DNA of 64,000 nucleotides from Pampus argenteus. Lineage: Eukaryota > Chordata > Actinopteri > Scombriformes > Stromateidae. The notes beneath the pieces were generated by a model, which was not told the origin of the DNA, ran no database searches, and worked only from the letters and a program-made list of their open reading frames with translations. The stretch lies in NCBI GenBank assembly GCA_036937835.1, contig CM072870.1:16587501-16651500 (forward strand), given 5' to 3'. A program made the position numbers and the translations under genes. Shown here piece by piece: positions 1 through 13,800 of the stretch (within the stretch, counting starts at the first letter, position 1; each line of letters opens with the position of its first letter).

Positions 1-3000
1 CCGCTACACCTGCGTAGCCACTAACATAGCTGGAGAGGATGAGAAGGACTATGATGTAAATATACAAGGTGAACTGGGTTGACTGATGATAATGTACCTG
101 AGACAATGTGTGTTTTTTTTTTTGAAGGCCTCAGACATAATTCTGTTGTTTTATTGTTAATAACTGCACATATAGCTTGTGCTTTCAAAGAATACCATTG
201 ATTTGAACATCATCCAACATCCTTTGAGATAAATGCTGATACATACCCTTGTTTATGTTTCCCAACACTGATATAAATGTTCCAAAAATGCTCATGGGCT
301 TCAGATTTTTCTTTTTCTTTTTCTTATCACCCTGTTCAGTTCCACCTAATTTCAACAGACCTGGTGGAGTTGGTGATACTACATCTCCCTCAGACTTCGG
401 GGGCGGTGCTCGTGATGTGATACTCAATAATCCCATCTCTCTATATTGTGAGACCAATGCCGTCCCCCCTCCAACACTCACCTGGTATAAAGATGGACAG
501 CTGCTGGCCTCCAATGACAAAGTTCTGATCCTTCCAGGTAGGACAGACAAAGGAAATAGAGAGAAAGAGAGGGAGCAAGATAGAGAAGGAGTTCATACTA
601 ACCTTTTTGTGTTTTATTCTCAGGGGGACGAGTGTTACAGATTCCCAGGGCCCAGGCTGAGGACTCAGGCAGATACACATGTGTGGCTGTCAACGAAGCA
701 GGAGAGGACTCCATTCAGTATGATGTCAGAGTATTGTGTGAGTACTTTGCAGCTGGGAAAATCGTCTTTTTCATTTCGTGCTTTCAAATATTTGCTTGTT
801 TCTTTATCCATATTTCTGTCTTGCACCAGTGCCCCCGTCTATACGGGGATCAGACAGCGATGAGGTAACCGTCCTGGCCAATAAAACTACCCAACTGGAA
901 TGTCACGTGGATGGAAACCCCGCCCCCAAGATCACCTGGTTTAAGGACAACCAGCCAATCAGCTCTGATGGTCCACATAAAATCCTGTCCAATGGGAGAA
1001 CACTTCAGGTAACAACCAGGAATAACTGACATTGTGCAGTTTATTTGTGCATCCATAGCACAAAACTAGAAACCCTGTACCCTGCAATAAATACTACCTT
1101 CAATGTTAGACCTTTTCTTGAAACCAGGTCAACCACAATATAAATATTCTATTTATTAAATATTTTTGCTGTGTATCTCATCAGGTTACCAAACTGATGC
1201 TTGATCTCTTAGCTGCACATTTTTGTATATTTTCAGCAGATCTGTATTCTTACTTATTACATCATTTATGTTTCATCGTCAGGTGTTGACTGCTCAAGTA
1301 TCTGATACAGGACGCTATGTGTGTGTGGCTGACAATGTGGCTGGGAGTGCAGAAAAATCCTTTAATCTTAATGTTCATGGTGAGTCACACATGGACAAAG
1401 TGTTCTTATTTTTTCTGTAAAACTAAAAAACACTTTTTGCTATATTGAATGTTGATTTTTTTGTTTTTTACTTTCAGTGCCACCTGCAGTTATAGGCCTG
1501 AATCCTGAGAATGTGACCGTGGTGGTGAACAACTTTGTGTCTCTCTCTTGTGAAGCTACTGGCTTCCCTCCTCCCTCCTTGAGCTGGTTAAATGACAAGG
1601 GCCCCATTCAGGCCAACACCAATGCACTCATCATGCCAGGTACTGCAAGCTTGGAGTAATCTACACGCACAGGGTCACATTAAAAAGAGTAATCTTTTAG
1701 CAAAATGAAAATGTGAAGCCATATTTAAGAAGATTAAATAGGATATAGTACAAACGCCGTATTCCATAGATTCTTAATGCATCTATATCTGCATTTGTGC
1801 CTCCAGGCGGTCGTACTTTACAGATCCTGAAAGCAAAAGTATCTGATGGTGGAAAGTTCAGCTGTGTGGCCATGAATGCAGCAGGAGAAGCTTACAAACA
1901 CATTTACCTCACAGTTTTCGGTCAGTCCACATCCGCAGTATATATACAGTACACTGAGCACCTGATTTTACATTGTAAAGTGTTTTCTTCTCTTCTTGGC
2001 CTCCCAGTTCCTCCCAGTATCCGGGACAATAGCGGTGACTCTCCTGTGGTTGTGAATGTTCTTGTTGGGAAATCAGTAGCTCTGGCGTGTGAGTCCAACG
2101 CTGTACCTCCTCCCACCATCACCTGGTACAAGAATGGCAGGGTGGTGACAGAATCAGACAACCTGCGCATCCTGGATGAAGGGCAGATGCTGGAGATCAA
2201 AGGCTCCGAGGTGAGAGATGGATGAATGTTGTCTGCTCCATGTTTTCTATAATCTTTATTTTTGAGCATCTTTGAGTGATAGTTTGTCAAGTCAAGCAGT
2301 GTGGCCAGTGCAGTGATGTATTTTGTTCTCTGATTTTCTGTTGATTGAAGAATTAGTTTTTGTAGGAGCCAGTCTTGTGTTTCTTTCTCCAGCCATAGCG
2401 GTTATTATTTTTTAATCTAATTGCCCAGTTCTGCTTGTTCTTTGATGAATAAAACTGTGTTCCTCAGGTCTCTGATACTGGACAATATGTGTGCAAGGCG
2501 ACTAATATTGCTGGTCAGGTGGACAAGAACTTCCACTTGAATATTTATGGTATTAACCTCTAAATGATCATTTATTTAAGTGTGCACTATATTTTGAAAC
2601 AAAAGATAAGCATTTTTTTTTAATGAGAACATTTGTCTCTCTTTCTCTCCCTCGCTTTCAGTACCTCCCAGTATCGATGGTCCAGCAGAGGAGAGAGTTG
2701 TAGAAACCATCAGTAACCCAGTCACCTTTGCCTGTGACGCTACTGGAATCCCTCCTCCCAGCCTCACTTGGCTGAAGAATGGACGACCCATAGGTGAGCC
2801 TGTATAACTAAGACTCCATGATCTAAGTGCTGTATACTGTAATTAAGTTTATTAATAATCATACAAATAAGGAAAGACTTGTTTCCCCATCACAAATTGT
2901 AGAGGTAAAGGTGGATGCTTTGTCATAGTCCTTTATTTAATATCAAATGTATGAATTTTTATATTCTTTTAGAGCACTCAGAGTCTCTGGAGATGCACAT

Positions 3001-5706
3001 CTTTTCAGGCGGCAGCAAGCTTCAGATTGCACGGTCACAGCTTTCTGACAGCGGCACTTTCACATGTTTGGCCTCTAATGTGGAAGGCAAAGCACGCAAG
3101 AGCTACCACCTCACCATACAAGGTAAATGTAAATCTTTAGGTTTTAACCCAGCATATAATAAATATCTTACATTAAAAAAATTGCTACAGTAAGCTTAAC
3201 GCATCCATCTTGATACTACTTGAATTTACCAAGTACTTGTAGGGCAAGAATTTGTGGATTCTCGTTATATATGGACAGGATTGCAGCTAAAAACAGCTCC
3301 ACTTTGTTAAGTCCCTCCTAGTATCTCTGGATCAGAGCTGCCGAGTGAGATAGGAGTCCTGCTAAACGAAAGCATACAGCTGCTCTGTCATGTCCGGGGA
3401 ACCCCAACTCCAACCATCCAGTGGCTGAAGGACGGGGAAGTTATCAGTCCAGGGAACACGGGATACAGGTAAACTAACACCTGCCAAAAACAACAAAATA
3501 GGATTCTACAATATGCCAATGAAGACGCGTCTGTAGAAAGCAATTCACATCAATTAACAGGTTAAATGATGCCATGATGATAACGGTGACTACGTGGTGC
3601 TGCTTTTGTTTAGGATCAGTCCAGATGGCAGCACGCTCTCTGTGACTGGAGCTCACACCACAGACAGTGGCAAATACACCTGTGTAGCCACCAACAGCGC
3701 AGGAGAGGAGGACAGGATATTCAATCTAAATGTTTATGGTGGGTTTAATTCATTTTTTAAAAATACATACTGTTTGAGATTGTTTTCACGTCACTGACCT
3801 TGTTCTCCATTTGCTTCTTACAGTGCCTCCTGTGATCAAGGGCAAAAGTGAGACAGTCGAGAAGTTGACCACAGTGCTGGACAGTTCTGTCAACATTGAG
3901 TGTGTTGCTACAGGCTCTCCTCCGCCACAGCTCAACTGGCTGAGAAACGGCCTGCCTCTGCCAGTGTCTTCCCACATACGACTCCTCTCTGCTGGACAGG
4001 TGCTCCGGTAGGTCAGTGGATGATAAGATGATGACAAGACAATGCTGTATTATGAATGTCTTCTACGTCGGTATATGTATATGAGATAGTTAGTCTAATA
4101 CATGTGTCGGAGAAATAAAATATGGAATATTATGTTATATTATTTTTCGGCTTTAGTGAGAGTTCAGTGATATCAGGATTCTTAAATGTTGTATCTTTTA
4201 TATCCGCCAGGATTACACGCACCCAAGTGTCCGATGGTGGCCCCTACACCTGCGTAGCATCAAACAGGGCAGGAGTGGACAACAGACATTATAACCTGTG
4301 GGTGCATGGTGAGTAATCATTTCCGGTGTTATATAGTGTCCCTGTTCCGAGAAACAAAAAGCTAAAGTGTTGTTGTTACATTACTCTTCTCAGTCCCTCC
4401 TGGTCTGGATGGAGCAGGGAGCACAGAGGATGTGACTGTAGTCAGAGGAAACTTGGCTTCTCTTCAGTGTATTGCTGACGGGACCCCGACCCCCACTATA
4501 TCCTGGCTCAGACAGGGGGTGATTCTAGTTTCTGACCCCCACCTCAGATTCCTCAACCAGAATAGCACTGTACAGATCACCCAGTCCCAGGTCAATGACA
4601 CAGGACACTACACCTGCGTGGCTAACAACACGGCTGGTCAAGCTAGCCGTCATTTCAATCTGAAAGTGCTGGGTGAGTGAAAGAGCACAGTGAGTGTTTG
4701 ATTCATGCATGTGAAAATTAGTATTTCTTAGTTTTCGTTTTCTCTGTCAGACCCTCCACGCATCAAGGGCTCTGGTGTGCCAGCAGACGTATCTGTGGTA
4801 GTGAATAATGTACTGGAGCTTCAGTGTGAAGCTTCAGGTATCCCCACACCCTCCCTGACCTGGTTGAAGGATGGGCGCCCACTCCCCCAAACAGACAGCC
4901 TGCGCCTCCTTCAGGGAGGAGAGGTGCTCCGCGTGGCTTCGGCACAGGTCAGAGTTGCCATTGTGCAAAATCCCATTACATGTGCTTTTAATTTTGATTT
5001 AATAACATGAGAACCATGGTAACATAAAAACAGCGCAGCAAGATTTGCATCTTTTTCCAGTGTTTCTCAAACTTTTCTCACACACTTTTTACACTCAGTT
5101 GGAGGACACAGGCAGATACAGCTGCTTAGCCAATAGTCCAGCAGGAGACGATGACAAGGAGTTCCTGGTTCGTGTACATGGTGGGTAACGTAGATGTATA
5201 AACACAGTGTGGACTATACAAAATGTTTTCAATTCATGGCTTTCAGGTAACTTAAACTAATGCTGTTTTAGAAAAATGATAAAAATCATCTGTCCGGTTT
5301 TCCTGTACCAGTTCCCCCTAACATTGCGGGGGAGAGCACACCTCAGGACGTGTCAGTGCTGCAGAGCAGACAGGTGACTCTGGAGTGTAAATCTGATGCT
5401 GTTCCACCTCCAACTCTGACCTGGCTTAAAGATGGTCAACCACTGCAGGTGAAAAATCAAACAGACTATCTATCTATCTATACGTTGCCATGACTTGTCC
5501 TGAAATATGCTCATAAATGACTTTTTATCTTTGTTCTAGGCCTCTGCCCGTGTGCGTGTTCTGTCTGGTGGCCGCTACTTACAGATCAACATGGCTGAGC
5601 TCAGCGACAGAGCTCAGTACACTTGTGTGGCCAGCAACATCGCTGGAAAGACCACGCGACAGTTTAACCTTGCTGTCAATGGTACAGTTACATTTTGTAC
5701 CTACAA

Positions 5707-5752
<46 letters not shown>

Positions 5753-8700
5753 TAATATCATCACAAAGATTAAAAAGAATAAATAAAACATATGTCTATT
5801 AATGTGTCCCCTCAGTGGCCCCAATTATCAAGGATGGCTCCCAAACAGTGTCAGTGCACATCAACAAGCCAGCAGTGCTTGAGTGTATTGTAAGTGGAGT
5901 GCCTCCACCTCGTGTAACCTGGAGAAAACACGGTGCTATATTGGCAGGAAACAACCCCAGGTAAACCCAAACGTCACACTATATCGTTGTTGTTTTATAT
6001 CATTATGATTTTATAACTATTGCATGCATGTGGAAGATTGTGTAGATAAAATCAAACTTCAATGATCTCCAGGATCCCAAATCTGCATACTTCAAATACA
6101 TTGTATGTAATGACTATGAGTATTTTAGTACAACTCTACTGACATTTCCCAGATGCTATATCTAACTCAGTTTGTATCAACATGTGTGCAGGTACACGTT
6201 TGCAGAGGATGGATCTTTACACATCCACTCTTCTCAGGTGACCGACACAGGCCGCTACCTTTGTATGGCGACAAATCAGGCTGGGACGCAACGCAAGAAA
6301 GTAGATCTGCAAGTATATGGTGAGTGACACACATAAAATCTTGAATACTTTCAAACTGTCTCCATCATCCATATGCACAGTCAGCCAGTAAATTTATAAT
6401 CTCTGGTTTTCCATCTTTCAGTACCTCCCTCCATCGCTGACGGTCGCACTAATGTGACGGTTACGGTCAATGTTCAGACCACCTTGTCCTGCGAGGCCAC
6501 CGGCATACCCAAGCCCACCGTCAGCTGGACGAAAAACGGTCGAGCCATCAGCACTGACCAGAACCAGAATATGTACAGGTTGATCCAGGTTTTCTCACTC
6601 TCTGTTTCCTCATTCAAGATCTTAAAAATCCTCAGGACAAGGTTTCAAAAGATAATACCTGAACATCATAGACATTTTATAATAATTTAACACACTTAAC
6701 ATATTGTAAATTGTATGAGCATTTATTTATTAAGATGCTATTTTTACTTTACACCCTGTACAATGTTTGCATTGTCATATGTAGGTATGCCAAATACTAA
6801 TCTCTTTTTTTTATCATTTGCAGGTTACTATCATCAGGCTCCCTGGTAGTTATAGCCCCCACGGTGGAGGACACAGCTGTGTATGAGTGTGTTGCCTCTA
6901 ATGAGGCAGGGTTAGACTCCAGATCTATTAACCTCACTGTCCACGGTGAGTAGCATGATAGCTGGAATTATTTCTAAAACCACCTCTTTTTTATCAAATC
7001 TCACAAATATAAGATCATACCTCAAGGCAAAATATTTAAGTTTCACCTTTTAACTGCTGTCATCTGCTGTCCTCTTAGTTCCTCCATCTATAGCGGATGA
7101 ACCCACAGAGCTTGTTGTAACCAGACTGTCTCCAGTGGTCATTGCCTGTACTGCATCTGGCGTCCCAGAGCCCACAATCCACTGGAGCAAAGATGGCATG
7201 AAGCTGCCCAAACAGGGACAAGGATATAGAATCCTGCCTACAGGTCAAAATCATAACCATTGAAAAGTATCTAAAAATACACAAAGTTTACATGATATAA
7301 CTTTTCGAACAAAATACTGCAATCATTGGCAAAGTATGTATTTATTGGTTTAAAGTTTTATTGTTTGCAGTCATATCATATACTGGTCTTGCTAAGAGAG
7401 GCTACCACTCAGTTAAGATGATAATTAGTAATTGTTTTACAAAGTAATTGTTATAACTGCTAATATTAATTATGTTTGTTTGCTTTTTGTTGTGCTTTGC
7501 TCAGGTCCAGTAGAGATCACTTCAGCTGAGCTCAGTCATGCAGGACGCTACTCATGCACAGCCAAGAATGCTGCAGGCTCCACTCAGCGCCACGTGCAGC
7601 TCACAGTGCAGGGTAAAAGCAAAACAACATATAGAGACCCCGATACTAGAGGCGAAGGTTCTGTAGATAAATAAGGCAATGATACTTAAACAATGTAGGA
7701 TGTCACTTATGATAAAAGTGTCACATGCAAAAAAAAAACAAAAACCCGAAAGAACTGTAGGTTATGGGCAAAACTGTCAAAATGTATGTTGAATTAACAA
7801 ATGACTACTCTTTCCAAATGCTAGGACGTTTATGCATATGGGAAATGTATTTTATTTTTTAGCCCAACAATAAACATGTTTATTAAGAGTTTATGCTTTT
7901 TAAAAGATTTCAACATTTATGAAGCCAAAATAAAACAATTCCCTGTGATCATATGTATGTATTAGTAATACAATTTCTGAATGAATTTTACATAATAAAT
8001 GTTATTTTAATTGATATGTGTTTAATTTTGTTCTTGAGACCTTTCTGGACGTCACTCTTTTTCCATCCATCTCCTCAGAGCTCCCACTGATCCAGTCCCA
8101 CCCAGCCACCCTGGATGTGATCCTCAATAATCCCATTACGCTGCCCTGTAGGGCCACAGGCTCACCCAGACCTACTATCACATGGCAGAAGGAGGGCATC
8201 AATATACCCACTACAGGTAAACATCCTGTCAGTGTGTGTGTGTGTGTATCAGTGATCTTGTGTAATCAGTGGTGACACATCCCTTGGTTAATTACAGGTG
8301 GAAGTTTCACAGTGCTGCCTAATGGAAGTCTGCAGATCTCTAAGGCTTCAGTATTGGACTCTGGGACATACATATGTGTGGCTCAAAACCCTGCTGGCAC
8401 TGCCCTGGGCAAGACCAAACTCAAAGTACAAGGTAAGTTAGAGTCCAAATGAAATGATGAACTTAACAATATATGCCCAATAAATACAACAAATCAATTT
8501 CTTTGTATTCCAATATCAAAATTCAATCACGTTTTCTTCCTGTAAAGCAAAAAATATGAAGTGCTTACGTAAGCTTGAACCAACCAATTTCAACTAATAA
8601 TAGAGGTGCATGGAGCCTGTAGCTGCACAATCTGAGTCAACAGTCCTCCGTAGCTCCGTTGTGTTAAATTCTTGGCATTGTGTCCAACAGTCCCTCCAGT

Positions 8701-10853
8701 GATCAGCTCAGAGACTGAAAAGTACCTGGCACCTGTGGACTCTTCTGTGACACTGCAGTGCCAAGCTGACGGCTCCCCTTCCCCTTCTGTCACATGGCAT
8801 AAAGACGGACAGCCGCTGAGTGAATCTGTGCGCCAGCGGGTGCTCAGTTCAGGCTCCCTGCAGATCGCCTTCATCCAGCCGAGCGATACTGGAAGATACA
8901 CTTGCACTGCTGCCAACGTAGCAGGCACTGTCAGCCTGGAGATGAGCCTTACTGTACAGAGTGAGTTTCATTAAATACAGTCAGAAACAACAACCTACTT
9001 TCCTAATGTTTTAGCAGTAATATTATATTGAAAAATGAAATCATAACAACGGCAAACAACTAATTTTAGAGTGACAATAACCTTAACTCTCTAATGTTAT
9101 CATCCTCCTTTACTTTTGCAGTCCCTCCATCCATTCGTGGTACAGAGCAGGATGTAGCAGTGGTGGAAAACAGTCAGGCTCAGCTGGCGTGTGCTGCAGA
9201 GGGCGTCCCTCAGCCGAGCCTGTCCTGGGAGAAGGACGGTAATCCTCTGAGTGAAAGTACAGGGGAGTACACCATCCTGCCCTCTGGGGAGCTGGTTATT
9301 GACATCACTCAGGTGAGAAGAACACAGGACAACCAATTCATTATATGTTGGTTTCTTAATGTGTGTAGATAGCTGATCGATACCTTGTATTATACAGTAT
9401 ACTGTTATAGTATTTATAGTTCTGTATGCATGAATGATATGTGAACTCTCCCTTCCATCTATACCAGCTGGATGATGCAGGCAGCTACACCTGTGTTGCC
9501 ACTAATGCAGTCGGGCAGGACAGTCAGACAGTGACCTTGTCTGTTCATACCCACCCTGTCTTCACTGAGCTGCTCGGAGATGTGGCCCTCAACAAGGGAG
9601 AGCGCCTCCTGCTGGCCTGTGGGGTCAGTGGTATCCCTCCACCCAAGATCACATGGGCTTTCAACAACAACATCATACCAGGTATGAAAACATCCACAAA
9701 AAAAGAAGGCAAATTATTTTTTATTTTTTTTAAACATCCCACAAAATCTACAGCGTACTCACTTATTTCACTTGTTGTGTTTTTCATGTTTTTCACTTTT
9801 TAACTGTGTTCTTCTCTTATTGTCTTCTCATTGTAGTTCACTACGATCACATGAACGGCCACAGTGAGCTTGTGATAGAGAGAGTGAGTAAAGATGATTC
9901 TGGCACCTACACCTGTGTGGCAGAGAACAACGTAGGAACCATCAAGTCACTGGGCTTCGTCTATGTGAAAGGTGCCATGAAGCTATTTGACTCAGCTTCA
10001 TTTTTAATTAGGAAATGTTTCTGTTATTTCATGGTCAAAGTTTCTCATTCCCTTTCTTCTCTGTCTGTCTCCAGAACCTCCTATCATCGACGGGGACCTC
10101 CACTCAAACCGTATTGAGCCTCTGGGTGGTAATGCCATCCTGAATTGTGAGGTTCGAGGAGACCCCCTCCCCACCATCCAGTGGAGCAAAAGTGGAATAA
10201 ACATTCAGATCAGCAACCGCATCCGTCAACTGGACAACGGCTCTTTGGCCATTTATGGCACAGTGGTAGGACTGTTGTATACTTCTATACTGTACTGGGA
10301 GCTCTTGTGGTTCAGTGGTTTAAGGTGCATATCATGTTAACATAAACAGCTTTTCAGTCTTGCATTCATTGCAGTTATGATAAGTGTGTTTTAATTGAAT
10401 TTTATATAGAGCGAAGATGCGGGCAACTACATGTGTGTGGCAACAAACGATGCAGGGGTGGTGGAAAGAAGTGTCACTCTTACCTTGCAGAGTAAGTTTC
10501 TGCGTCAAAGTATTCATTCACTATGTAAACAAACTGAGAATTATTAGAGCTGTAGATCACATGGATCTGGCTTCGTCTTCCAGGTTCACCCTCCATCATA
10601 ATAGAGCCAGTGAATACAGTGGTGGATGCCGGCACTACAGTAGTGCTCAACTGCCAGGCGGAGGGTGAACCTACACCTGTCATAGAGTGGTCCCGCCAGG
10701 GACGTCCTCTGCTGGGCAACGACCACTTCTCAACCTTGTCAAACAGCTCCCTCAGGGTCAGCAGTGCACAGAAGGAGGACACGGCTGAATATGAATGTGT
10801 GGCCAGAAACCTGCTTGGATCCGTGCTGGTCAGGGTCACTCTCACTGTACGAG
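1..10853 (+). other. hmcn1: hmcn1 immunoglobulin I-set array (partial Ig plus 19 Ig domains)
   Basis: Exons, grouped by Ig domain: 1-68 (tail of first Ig); 340-537+624-737; 830-1008+1283-1379; 1478-1639+1807-1920; 2008-2210+2468-2549; 2662-2793+2973-3122; 3312-3468+3614-3738; 3824-4007+4211-4308; 4394-4672; 4751-4947+5099-5180; 5312-5448+5540-5681; 5816-5960+6192-6319; 6422-6578+6824-6945; 7079-7243+7505-7612; 8079-8216+8298-8432; 8691-8960; 9122-9312+9468-9681 (this exon also starts the next Ig)+9837-9971; 10075-10265+10410-10491; 10584-10853. Each domain opens with a (V)PP or EPP motif, has a B-strand Cys, a C-strand Trp (usually W-x-K-D/N-G) and an F-strand D-x-G/A-x-Y-x-C. Most domains use two exons; three are single-exon. 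The donor at 6579 (GTTGAT) is weak but gives the expected reading. Confidence 0.95.
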
Positions 10854-13800
10854 GTGAGCTGTACATTATGGAGATTCTTTGCTGTGACATATCCATTTTT
10901 CATTCTTCTTTATTCTCCTCAGTAAAGGGGAAAAAACAAGCAAAAGCAAACAAATTGGTCAACATGTTGCGTTTATTATGCATCTATTTGTTTTCCAGTC
11001 CATGGTGGCTACTCAGAATGGACGGAGTGGGGTCCTTGCAGTGTGTCCTGTGGTGTCGGGTCCCAGAAGAGGTTGAGGCAGTGTAATAATCCTCTACCTG
11101 CCAATGGAGGGCGCCACTGTGCAGGATCAGACAAAGAGACACGCAGTTGTCAGGGAAAGCCTTGTCCAGGTGAGAGTGCTGTGAAGAATCAGCGGGAGAG
11201 GATTCTACATGTTGTCTCAGTGCTTGTAAAGAAAACTGTGTAGAAACAGCTCAGATCTGTGCCTTTGTCCATCTACAGTGGATGGTAACTGGTCAGAGTG
11301 GTCTCTCTGGGAGGAATGTTCACGTACCTGTGGTCACGGCAACAGAACCAGGGTCCGGACCTGCAGTAACCCCCCAGCTCAGCATGAAGGCAGGCCGTGT
11401 GAGGGGAAGGCAGTGGAGGTCATCATGTGCAGTGTTCGACCTTGTCCAGGTAAGCAAACAAATGTATTTTTTTTACTGTAGCAACAGACTGTCCTTTGTA
11501 TGAAAAGGTGGTACGAGGAGGTGCAGCTGGCAGGCATGTGTGTCTGATCTCTGTTGGATGTGCCATACATTTTGATTGATCAAAGTGGATGGAGTTTATA
11601 AGCAGTGCAGCCTTCAAAACTTCATAAAATTGTCAAAAATCACCAGAAAACACAGTGACTATTAATTTTGCAAAATATCTTGCAATATGTAAAGAAACTT
11701 TGCCTTACTGCAACTAATGCTTAACTATCTAACTCTATTTTTTTCAAAATCTGCATGATCACTAAACTTCTGTCATAATAGGTCTACATGTATTTACTTA
11801 CTTGTTTATACTCCTGTAGTGGCAGGTAACTGGGGATCTTGGCTACCATGGAGCCCGTGCAGTGAGACCTGTGGTAAGGGTATGCAGTCCAGAATCCGGC
11901 TGTGCAACAACCCCCCTCCAGCATTTGATGGGCCGCAGTGTGAGGGCACAGACACCCAAACTCAAGTGTGCAAGGAGAGACATTGTCCTGGTGAGGGTTC
12001 AGTGATTTCTGAGAAATTTCATTTATATTTTATTTTCATTTATATGTCTGTTTCACATGTAACAGTAAAATCAGGTTACCATTAAGATGTCCAGTTAAAT
12101 ATAACAGACTAAATGACTACACTTTCTGTTTCTCCTATTGTTGTGCTCACCAGTTGATGGAAAGTGGTCATCATGGGTGAGCTGGGGAGCCTGCAGTGTT
12201 TCCTGTGGAGGCGGGACCAGACAGAGGACACGCCTCTGTGCGAGCCCCACCCCGCAGCATGGTGGCAGGCAGTGTGAAGGCAACGATGTGCACATTGACT
12301 TCTGTAACAGCGACCCCTGCCCCAGTGAGTTCGATTTTTCAAATGAAACTAAGCACTGAGAGGTTTGTCGGAACAAACATGATGATTTTTTTCTTACTTT
12401 GCAGGAAGAATCTTGTTTTCTTGTATATCTTAATCTCTTTTCCTTTCTTTAATGTGACATGTTGACTTTTCTTTCTGTCAGTCATTGGTAACTGGGGTCC
12501 ATGGAGTAGCTGGGGCAGCTGCAGCAAGACATGTAACGGAGGCCAGATGAGACGCTACAGGACGTGTGACAACCCCAGACCTGCCAATGGTGGAAGAGCA
12601 TGTGCGGGTGCAGATACACAGATACAGAGATGCAGCACAGCTAATTGTCCGGGTGAGTCAGTGTGTGTTTAACTGTGTCAGGGTTGGTGGGCCAACAAGC
12701 CTCAGGGTTGAGGTGCTTCTTCATGGAAATGAAGTGATAAACAGTCTTAATTTCTTGAGTTTTCAAACATACTGGGATTTGAGGAAGACCATGTATGTGG
12801 TTGGGGTAATGAATGTAGGATAAACTATTAGACAAAGAATATCTTTTCAACAGAGGGGGAAATATGTATACGAAATCTATATTTTGATTAAAAAGTGGTA
12901 CCGACTGTGTATTTCAGAATTCTCATAGTTCTAAATGACTAAATGTTTAAATTAGATTGTATGTATGTTGTATGTTTTTGGGGTGTGCAGTTGATGGTAA
13001 CTGGGGCTCGTGGCAGCCGTGGGGAGAATGCTCTGCTTCCTGTGGGGGTGGAGAGAGGACACGTGTCCGACTCTGTAATAGTCCGTCTCCTGGTAACGGT
13101 GGCCGGCCGTGTCCAGGAGACTCCTCCCAGCTGTCCAGGTGTAACTCTCAGGCCTGCCCAGGTAAGGCATGTGAATATACTGTATGTGTGTGTGTGTGTG
13201 TGTGTGGTTGTGTATACACTTATAGCACTTAAAGCACTCTTAAACATTTTCTTTCTTCATCAGGTGGACCACAGAAGGCACGAGGTAGTATCATTGGGAA
13301 CATCAATGATATGGAGTTTGGTATCGCCATCCTCAATGCCACTATCACTGACAGCAAGTCTGGCGGCAAAATCATCAAGGCCTTTATTACTAACGTACCA
13401 AGGACATTAGGTCAGTGTGCATTTATTTCCATAGCTTCTACGTTTACTTCCACGTGTGCAGATACATAAGTTGAATTGAATGTGAATTCAGTAAGATTCA
13501 TAATGATTTCATTCAAGGCCCTGCAATGAGGAAGCTCATCTCCATCCTGAACCCTGTCTACTGGACCACAGCACAGGAAGTAGGAGAGGCTGTAAACGGA
13601 TACACGTTAACGGGAGGCGTCTTCAGGCGAGAGACACAGGTGGAGTTTGCCACAGGTAAGAGGCCCGGGTGTTTCTGTATGGTTACCATAAAGATGTTAA
13701 CCCAGATCCAAACCTGATGATTGTGAATGTAGATATAGCAGTGTTCAGAAATCTGACCACTATCTGTGATGAAACTTGATGTTGTTAGGTGAGATCTTGA

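Noticed and set aside
249..863. A 204-codon open frame across the first hmcn1 Ig exons
   Set aside because: It reads through an intron; the spliced exons 340-537 and 624-737 give the proper Ig domain.
6579..6600. Alternative donor (CAG|GTTTTC) for the hmcn1 exon ending at 6578
   Set aside because: Using it would insert extra residues and break the R-L-L-S-S-G-S junction that matches the family.
10999..13161. CRISPR-like or satellite array because of regular units
   Set aside because: The units are diverged coding exons with spliced introns of varying length.
12943..13410. Overlapping open frames on both strands near the last TSP1 exon
   Set aside because: Shadows of the TSP1 and G2F exons; the real frame is fixed by the WxxW and Cys pattern.
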